DNA from: UBA2136 sp963974105
GTDB taxonomy: Bacteria > Pseudomonadota > Alphaproteobacteria > UBA2136
DNA length: 64,000 bases
Assembly (NCBI GenBank): GCA_963974105.1
Contig: CAXBBG010000001.1
Location: forward strand, 682,001 to 746,000
Direction: 5' to 3'
Shown here: positions 58,469 through 64,000 of the stretch, one piece after another
Numbering within the stretch: the stretch's first letter is position 1
Layout: each line of letters starts with the position of its first letter
The notes under the pieces: generated by a model
What the model saw: only the letters and a program-made list of their open reading frames with translations
Database searches by the model: none
Told to the model about the DNA's origin: nothing
Made by a program: the position numbers and the translations under genes

Positions 58469-59722
58469 TTACCTCACCACCAGCAACTCATCCCAACAAC
58501 TGGTATAAGCAGGGCTTTGGTGCTGGCACAGGTTGCGCCATTTGCCGTTGGGGTTGGAAATGCCGAAGCGTAAGGTGTGTTTACCCATGGCGCTGTTAAG
58601 TTTGTCGATAGCGCCCATTAAGCTTTCACTGCGCTTGTTATCAACCACGCTGAATAAACTTGGCTGGTGCGTGCCTTGCTCTTGAATGCCGTGGAGGCAT
58701 ATGCCCGCTTTTTTGAACTCTACACCCGCTTTGAATATCTCATTGATGCCCTTTATGGCGGCTTTGGTTAGCACGGCGGTGTCACTTGTTGGGTCATCTA
58801 GGGTGATAACTGTAGAGTTTGCGTAATATTCACCTTTAAAGGGGCTAGAGCCTGCGTAAACTGTTATCATGCGTGCTTCTGTGCTTTCGCCCCGAAGTTT
58901 TTCTGCGCCTATGGCGGTGAATGTGCCAACGGCTTCTTTCAGGGTTTTAATATCGCTTACTGGGTTACCAAAAGAACGAGAGCTGATAATCTGTTTACGG
59001 TGTTCTGGCTCTTCACCAAAACTGTAGCAAGGCGTACCTTGTAACTCTAAAACCGTTTTTTCCGATACCACGCTTGTAATGTCACGCACTTGGGCAGGGT
59101 TGCACTGTGATAACTTCCACGCCGTGTTTAGTCCTAAACCTGTAAACTTTTCATTTAAGCACCTGCCAACACCCCACACGTCACCCACATCCATACGCTG
59201 AAGGACAGAGCGCCTTGCTTGCAAGCTATCCATCAAATAGACACCTTCGGCTTGTTCGTATTTCTTCGCTATATTTGAAGATGCCTTGGCGAGCGTTTTC
59301 GTTGGTGCAATACCGATAGATACAGGAATACCCGTCCATTGTTCAACTTGTTTTCTTATACGCTGACAAAGTGGTTTTAGTTCATGTTCTGGAATGCCAG
59401 AAAGGTCTAGAAAAGCTTCATCCACTGAGTAAACCTCAATAGCAGGGGCCATGTCACGCAAAACGCTCATCACACGACGGCTCATCTCCCCATAAAAGGA
59501 TAAATTACCGCTGATACATTCGACATTATGTTCCGCCACCAGCTTTTTCATTTTAAAAACAGGCGCACCCATTTTAATGCCCAGCGCTTTCGCTTCGTTA
59601 GAGCGAGCCACAGCACAACCATCATTCGATGACAGCACAATAACAGGGCGGTTATTCAGGCTTGGCCTAAACACCCGCTCACAGGATACAAAAAAATTGT
59701 TACAGTCGACTAAGGCGTACAT
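58469..59722 (-). CDS. umuC: UmuC-type translesion DNA polymerase (Pol V catalytic subunit)
   Basis: A 417-residue Y-family polymerase with MYALVDCNNFFVSCERVFRP (metal-binding D and steric FF), SNDGCAVARSNEAKALGIKMGAP, and YSVDEAFLDLSG carrying the catalytic SVDE. The C-terminal little-finger region includes SRSFGNPVSDI. Length is normal. Last gene of the umuD-X-umuC operon; its start overlaps the middle gene by 13 bases. Confidence 0.95.
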   Translation of the reverse strand: MYALVDCNNFFVSCERVFRPSLNNRPVIVLSSNDGCAVARSNEAKALGIKMGAPVFKMKKLVAEHNVECISGNLSFYGEMSRRVMSVLRDMAPAIEVYSVDEAFLDLSGIPEHELKPLCQRIRKQVEQWTGIPVSIGIAPTKTLAKASSNIAKKYEQAEGVYLMDSLQARRSVLQRMDVGDVWGVGRCLNEKFTGLGLNTAWKLSQCNPAQVRDITSVVSEKTVLELQGTPCYSFGEEPEHRKQIISSRSFGNPVSDIKTLKEAVGTFTAIGAEKLRGESTEARMITVYAGSSPFKGEYYANSTVITLDDPTSDTAVLTKAAIKGINEIFKAGVEFKKAGICLHGIQEQGTHQPSLFSVVDNKRSESLMGAIDKLNSAMGKHTLRFGISNPNGKWRNLCQHQSPAYTSCWDELLVVR

Positions 59723-60429
59723 GGATATATTATAATAGGCTTACTATCACTCAATGGAAATGCTGTTACAAAAACTTCTGGAAAGTCAGATAGGTCCTTC
59801 AAGTGTTCTTGTATTAAAGATGAAATTTCATGATCATCTATGCACAGTTTTATTACACCCATAGCATTGTCGTTACAATAAACAATGAGCCTCACATCAT
59901 CAGGGTAACCTTTAGCTGATTTCTTTTTATAAGCGCCTTTAAATCGTTGAAAGGCCATATCATCCAAGTCATAATTTGAATTTGCTATGTGTGCATGTTC
60001 CCACGATGATTCTAACTCCAAACTCACACGCTTAAAGTGCTTGATAGACCCTGTACATGAAACATGCCTATGCAATGAAAACTTAAGCATTCTGAGTCTC
60101 GCATCTGTTCCATCAACAGTGCTCACTATTTGATAACCTTTGCCACCAATGTAAATATCAGCTCCATTTTCATCATTTTGATTGATTTGAAAAATAGCAT
60201 ATTGCTTTTCTAAAGCAATAGAATAGACAGCCTCAAGTTCCTCAAACCATTGCTCTCTTTTGCTAAAATCCCCTGACTGGAAGTATTCATGACGTCTATA
60301 GGCACTTTCAAACACAGAATTGCGTATTTCATAACCTTTCATCAAGAATTCACACAAATCTTTACCAGTGAACTTTTTCAGCAAATTCTCTTCGGAAAAA
60401 TGCTTTTCTAAATCATCAAAAGTGAACAC
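59710..60429 (-). CDS. unknown protein encoded between umuD and umuC
   Basis: The GTG at 60429 is chosen: AAAGGGG lies just upstream inside the end of umuD, and the start is 4 bases after the umuD stop (an ATG at 60462 would overlap umuD by 29 bases). The 239-residue product is soluble, with a helical N-terminal half and a beta-rich C-terminal half (YPDDVRLIVYCNDNAMG, FPEVFVTAFPLSDSKPIIIYP). No domain is recognised. It overlaps umuC, so all three genes are translated together. Being locked between the two pol V subunits suggests a damage-tolerance role. Confidence 0.7.
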   Translation of the reverse strand: MFTFDDLEKHFSEENLLKKFTGKDLCEFLMKGYEIRNSVFESAYRRHEYFQSGDFSKREQWFEELEAVYSIALEKQYAIFQINQNDENGADIYIGGKGYQIVSTVDGTDARLRMLKFSLHRHVSCTGSIKHFKRVSLELESSWEHAHIANSNYDLDDMAFQRFKGAYKKKSAKGYPDDVRLIVYCNDNAMGVIKLCIDDHEISSLIQEHLKDLSDFPEVFVTAFPLSDSKPIIIYPCTP

Positions 60430-60433
60430 GAGC

Positions 60434-60955
60434 CTAAACCCCTTTAATAATATTAGTGACAACGCCCCACATGCCTAGCTCTTCACCTTCGGTAAGTTCT
60501 ATGTTGGGAATGTCGTCATTTTCTGCTATGAGCGTTACACGGCCACCGAAACGCTCATAGCGCTTAACTGTTAGGTCCCCATCAACGACAGCTATGATGA
60601 TTTTGCCGTTTTTAACTTCTAAGCTTCTATCAACAATTAACAGGTCACCATCGTCGATACCCGCGTTAATCATCGACTTACCACTTGCGCGCACGAAGAA
60701 CGTCGCCGCAGGGTGCTTTATGAGGTGTTCGTTGAGGTCGAGTTTTCTGTCCACATGGTCACTCACCCCGAAAGGTGTACCTGCTGAAACCGTTCCCTGC
60801 ATTAAAGGAATATTATAATCAGCCTTACCCGCAAGGAATGACTTTACATCATCCACCTTATGTTCAGGCACGCGCATAACCTTGGTTGCACTACCGTACT
60901 GCCCCGTCCCCTTCGGGCGACCTGCACCCATTCTTTTTCCACCGTGATTTTTCAT
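60434..60955 (-). CDS. umuD: UmuD-like self-cleaving mutagenesis protein
   Basis: A 174-residue S24 family protein. Cleavage site A58-G59 (TVSAGTP), nucleophile S94 (ASGKSMINAG) and general base K131 (DLTVKRY) have the same spacings (36 and 37) as in E. coli UmuD. An N-terminal extension with an AT-hook-like GRPKG (MGAGRPKGTG) precedes it. The start at 60955 is favoured by the family's MKNHGGKRMGAGRPKG beginning; no good ribosome site is visible. First gene of the operon. No alphaproteobacterial GTTC-N7-GTTC LexA box was found upstream. Confidence 0.9.
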   Translation of the reverse strand: MKNHGGKRMGAGRPKGTGQYGSATKVMRVPEHKVDDVKSFLAGKADYNIPLMQGTVSAGTPFGVSDHVDRKLDLNEHLIKHPAATFFVRASGKSMINAGIDDGDLLIVDRSLEVKNGKIIIAVVDGDLTVKRYERFGGRVTLIAENDDIPNIELTEGEELGMWGVVTNIIKGV

Positions 60956-61151
60956 AACTTGATTATTGTTACATTTAATTGAAATTATCAAGATAATTTT
61001 TATTAAGTGCGTAAATTAATATTGAATATATTCCCAGAAGCTTATATTTCTAGTAAATTTTATTAAAAAATTTGCAACTGTAGTGAAGGGCTACAATGTA
61101 TATGATCAACAAATACAAATAGATGTACTATTTTTTAAATAGAACACTACC

Positions 61152-61301
61152 ATGAAAAACGAGGCGTATAACAACAGGGCTGAACAGCATGCTATATCCA
61201 TTCAAGAAGTGCTCGTAAAACCATTTATTTTTGAATATAGGGAAATTATCATTGGCGCATCTGTCAGTATTACGTTGATGATAACTTATTTTGCTGTGTA
61301 G
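61152..61301 (+). CDS. possible small membrane protein, 49 aa
   Basis: An ATG-started frame of 49 codons ending in TAG. The first 30 residues are polar and charged (MKNEAYNNRAEQHAISIQEV...) and the last ~18 are hydrophobic (IIIGASVSITLMITYFAV), a tail-anchor layout. No strong ribosome site is seen and it stands alone in the 548-base gap between umuD and the SulP gene, so it may be spurious. The rest of the gap is AT-rich with no clear feature. Confidence 0.35.
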   Translation: MKNEAYNNRAEQHAISIQEVLVKPFIFEYREIIIGASVSITLMITYFAV

Positions 61302-61503
61302 TTGTAGTTAGTTTAAATGAGAGTATAATACTTTATATATTAAATATTATGTATTACATGATAAGGCATTGTATCTTGTTAAAAGTGGTGGCCGTTAGGA
61401 TGCATTTATCATGGCTGGTATATGGTCGAAATATAAGGTAACTTTCTTTAAAGCAGGAGGGTTGATAAAATTTTGAATTAATTAAAAGGATGCATGAAAT
61501 TGT

Positions 61504-63177
61504 ATGTCACACTTTACGCCTAAATTATGGACTTTCATAAAAAACGGATATTCAAAAGAACTGTTACGTGCCGATGGTATTGCGGGGTTAACTGTTGCTA
61601 TTATTGCACTTCCATTGGCAATGGCCATTGCTATTGCCAGTGGTACTTCACCTGAAAAGGGTTTGATTACAGCTGTTATCGGTGGTTTCTTTATATCTAC
61701 TTTTGGTGGGTCGAGGTTTCAGATTGGTGGGCCTACAGGAGCGTTTATTGTTGTCGTTTATAATGTCATATTAAATCATGGATATGATGGGCTGATTCTT
61801 GCCACTTTAATTGCAGGTTTTATATTGTTAATTGCAGGCTATAGTAAGCTTGGTCAGGTTATTAAATATGTGCCTTATTGTGTTATTACAGGTTTTACTG
61901 CAGGGATAGCTGTTATCATTGCATCCTCCCAGGTAAAAGATTTTTTAGGGTTACACCTTGAAGAGGCGCCCGTTAATTTTATTCTTAGATGGCAGGCATA
62001 TTTTATGTCGTGGGATACGCTTAATATAAGTGCTTTTTTCGTCGGAATAGCAGCCTTGCTTGTTATCATTGTATTGAAAAAATTTAAGCCTAAAATGCCT
62101 GGCTATTTAATTGCTATTATTATTTGCAGTTTGCTTGTTTCTCTGTTCCAGATTCCTGTTGAGACAATAGGAACAACGTTTCCTGAAATGTCTACAGGTT
62201 TATCAATGCCGCCCTTACCTGTATGGAACTTTGAGAAGATATTAAGTATTATACCCTCTGCCTTTACAATTGCTTTTTTGGCTGGGATAGAATCGCTTCT
62301 ATCTGCTGTAGTGGCTGATGGGATGGTGGGTACTAAGCACCGCCCAAATCAGGAACTTGTAGGGCAGGGTGTTGCTAATATTGCATCGTCATTATTTGGT
62401 GGAATACCTGTTACGGGCGCAATTGCACGTACAGCAACAAATATTAAAGCGGGTGGGAAAACACCAATGGCGGGTATATTTCATGCCTTCTTTGTACTTT
62501 TGTTTGTGTTGTTTGCGATAAATGTTATGGCCTATATTCCGATGGCAGCCTTGGCGGCTATATTATTTGTTGTAGCATGGAGCATGAGTGAGGTGCACCA
62601 CTTTACACATATTTTACGTTTACCAAGCTCTAGCCGAATTGTTATGCTGCTGACTTTTTTCTTAACTATTTTTGTAGATTTAACAGTCGCCATTGGCGTT
62701 GGTGTTACGTTTGCTTCTCTCTTGTTTATGAAAAATATGACTCAGCTGGTTGATATTAAATCTGAAGGTCGCCGTGGGGAAAACACGTCTGAAAGTCAAC
62801 TTTCAGGTGATTCGTTGGGAAATGATGCCCTCCTTGACGATGTCGAGGTTTTTCGTATTATGGGGCCATTGTTCTTCGGTGTTGCAGGTGACTTTTTGGA
62901 TATGCTTAAATCTATAGGCGAAGATCCTAAGGTGTTTATTTTACGGTTACGTTTGGTTCCTTATTTAGATGCAACGGGTACCTTGGCTATAGAAAATATT
63001 GTTAAACACTGCCACGAAAAAAATATATTTGTTATTTTAAGTGGTGTGCAAGAACAGCCTAAAAAAATGTTAGAAAAGACAGGGGTTATTATCACTTCTA
63101 ATCAGGTGTTTTATAGTCCTAACTATAAAGCGTCCTTAAAATTAGCTAAGAATTTAATGACCAAGGATTATAATTGA
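61504..63177 (+). CDS. SulP-family anion permease with STAS domain
   Basis: A 557-residue SLC26-type transporter. The membrane domain shows the family motifs LRADGIAGLTVAIIALPLAMAIAIASGTSPEKGL and SRFQIGGPTGAFIVVV, followed by EQ-type intracellular loop residues (GIESLLSAVVADGMVGTKHRPNQELVGQG). A cytoplasmic STAS domain lies at ~430-545 (VFRIMGPLFFGVAG, LRLVPYLDATGTLAIE). Substrates in the family are sulfate, bicarbonate or dicarboxylates; which one cannot be told. AAAGGA lies upstream. Confidence 0.9.
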   Translation: MSHFTPKLWTFIKNGYSKELLRADGIAGLTVAIIALPLAMAIAIASGTSPEKGLITAVIGGFFISTFGGSRFQIGGPTGAFIVVVYNVILNHGYDGLILATLIAGFILLIAGYSKLGQVIKYVPYCVITGFTAGIAVIIASSQVKDFLGLHLEEAPVNFILRWQAYFMSWDTLNISAFFVGIAALLVIIVLKKFKPKMPGYLIAIIICSLLVSLFQIPVETIGTTFPEMSTGLSMPPLPVWNFEKILSIIPSAFTIAFLAGIESLLSAVVADGMVGTKHRPNQELVGQGVANIASSLFGGIPVTGAIARTATNIKAGGKTPMAGIFHAFFVLLFVLFAINVMAYIPMAALAAILFVVAWSMSEVHHFTHILRLPSSSRIVMLLTFFLTIFVDLTVAIGVGVTFASLLFMKNMTQLVDIKSEGRRGENTSESQLSGDSLGNDALLDDVEVFRIMGPLFFGVAGDFLDMLKSIGEDPKVFILRLRLVPYLDATGTLAIENIVKHCHEKNIFVILSGVQEQPKKMLEKTGVIITSNQVFYSPNYKASLKLAKNLMTKDYN

Positions 63178-63213
63178 TTTGTTTTTAGGACTGCGCCTAC
63201 CTAACCCTCTGAT

Positions 63214-63306
63214 TACATGTAAGCTTCTCTAAGCTCTTTTACGGCAAAGTGTTCGCTGTTATTGGCAATATTAGGAATAGGAAATTCGGCTGGGTTAAAA
63301 ATTCTA
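63214..63306 (-). pseudogene. decayed fragment of an arsH gene
   Basis: On the minus strand about 28 codons read RIFNPAEFPIPNIANNSEH then FAVKELREA. This aligns without gaps to the intact ArsH at 50705 (RIFNPTDLPLPNDKNDSEH, PAVKNLRE). The similarity is also visible at DNA level over roughly 85 bases and stops on both sides, with no start codon or remaining domain. It is a remnant of a second arsH or related flavoreductase gene. Confidence 0.7.
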
Positions 63307-63383
63307 CACAAAACAATCTGTTTAATTAATTTACAATAATTTAATGTAGATATATTATATAAAGAAAAGAAGGTTATAAATTT

Positions 63384-64000
63384 ATGTTTCTTGAATGGCT
63401 CGATCCTGTATTGCTTGCACGCATTCAGTTTGCATTTACAATTTCATTTCACATTATTTTCCCAGCGTTTACTATAGGCCTTGCAAGTTGGCTTGCTGTG
63501 GTTGAATATTGTTACCTTAAAACAGGTAATAAAGCTTACGAGCAAATCTATAAAATGTGGGTTAAAATTTTCTCTGTTTGCTTTGGTTTAGGTGTTGTGT
63601 CAGGCGTGGTTATGAGTTACCAATTCGGTACAAACTGGTCTCTTTTTAGCGATAAAGTTGGAAACGTTATTGGCCCTTTATTAGGCTATGAAGTTCTCAC
63701 AGCCTTCTTTCTTGAAGCTTCATTCTTAGGTATTATGCTTTTTGGTTGGGGACGTGTTAGCAAAAAAATGCATTTTGTATCTACCTGTATTGTCGCAATC
63801 GGCACGCTTATTTCTGCCTTTTGGATAATATCGGCTAATAGCTGGATGCAAACCCCTCAAGGTTTTGAATGGGGTCCTGACGGTCTGATGTACCCAACAA
63901 ACTGGATTGAAATTATTTTTAACCCTTCCTTTGTTCCAAGGCTATTTCATATGATTACAGCAGCCTATCTTACAACTGCCTTTGTTGTTGGCGGTGTTTC
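63384..64000 (+). CDS. cydA: cytochrome bd-type quinol oxidase subunit I (partial, runs off the window)
   Basis: An ATG at 63384 with AAGAAGG upstream opens a frame that continues past base 64000 (205 codons visible). The start MFLEWLDPVLLARIQFAFTISFHIIFPAFTIGL contains the haem b595 His. GYEVLTAFFLEASFLGIMLFGWGRV, SANSWMQTPQGFE and IIFNPSFVPRLFHMITAAYLTTAF follow. The phrasing after the GFE motif matches the cyanide-insensitive (CIO/CioA) subgroup with a short Q-loop; CioA is an alternative name. Confidence 0.92.
   Translation, partial: MFLEWLDPVLLARIQFAFTISFHIIFPAFTIGLASWLAVVEYCYLKTGNKAYEQIYKMWVKIFSVCFGLGVVSGVVMSYQFGTNWSLFSDKVGNVIGPLLGYEVLTAFFLEASFLGIMLFGWGRVSKKMHFVSTCIVAIGTLISAFWIISANSWMQTPQGFEWGPDGLMYPTNWIEIIFNPSFVPRLFHMITAAYLTTAFVVGGV

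Noticed and set aside
1..64000. tRNA, rRNA, CRISPR arrays, insertion sequences, prophage genes
   Set aside because: Intergenic regions were read for T-loop sequences, regular short repeats and terminal inverted repeats with transposase genes; none were found.

Overview
The window comes from a motile, free-living, AT-rich bacterium, most likely an alphaproteobacterium. The signs are the flgBC-fliE and flgFGAH flagellar clusters, the dnaG-rpoD pair, a short 424-residue glucose-6-phosphate isomerase, a cyanide-insensitive type cytochrome bd subunit and near-consensus sigma-54 sites ahead of flagellar operons. The order or family cannot be fixed from this stretch. No tRNA, rRNA, CRISPR array, transposase or prophage was seen.

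Layout. Bases 1-6.4 kb: small hypothetical genes, an HD-domain protein, a MipA/OmpV outer membrane protein, flgB-flgC-fliE (minus strand), flhB, and a secreted protein. 6.4-6.8 kb: a gene-poor stretch with three long G homopolymers. 6.8-12.8 kb: flgF-flgG-flgA-flgH (minus) and, divergently, two cyclic-di-GMP type proteins, one with a degenerate GGDEF site and one REC-like/PAS/GGDEF/EAL. 12.9-30.4 kb: mostly housekeeping (pgi, mutL, rsmD, a pseudouridine synthase, tadA, a Sua5/YrdC protein, greA, dnaG, rpoD) mixed with hypothetical membrane proteins, a CBS-pair protein and an RTX protein.

30.5-42.3 kb is the most unusual region. Two paralogous two-gene modules, each a small one-helix protein plus a ten-helix EamA-like protein fused to GGDEF, flank a zinc/nickel-type locus. 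That locus holds a clear Zur regulator, a DUF1007 periplasmic protein and a NicO-family permease (minus). Divergent from these are a His-rich protein and a four-gene cassette: CooC/MinD-like ATPase, fold-III PLP decarboxylase, CysK-like enzyme fused to rhodanese, and an unknown protein. Three perfect TGTTA-N5-TAACA dyads lie in the zur intergenic region and ahead of the cassette, so the cassette is probably part of the Zur regulon. I know of no described system with this composition.

42.5-51.8 kb: a MacA-MacB-TolC type tripartite exporter; an HxlR regulator divergent from a cupin-like/monooxygenase/nitroreductase operon; and an arsR-arsH-acr3 arsenic operon. 52-58.3 kb: a two-partner secretion pair (TpsB, TpsA) followed by a free-standing colicin D-like toxin domain and a probable immunity gene. 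58.4-61 kb: a umuD-X-umuC translesion operon with an unknown middle gene. 61-64 kb: a SulP anion permease, a decayed arsH fragment and the start of a cydA/cioA gene that runs off the window.
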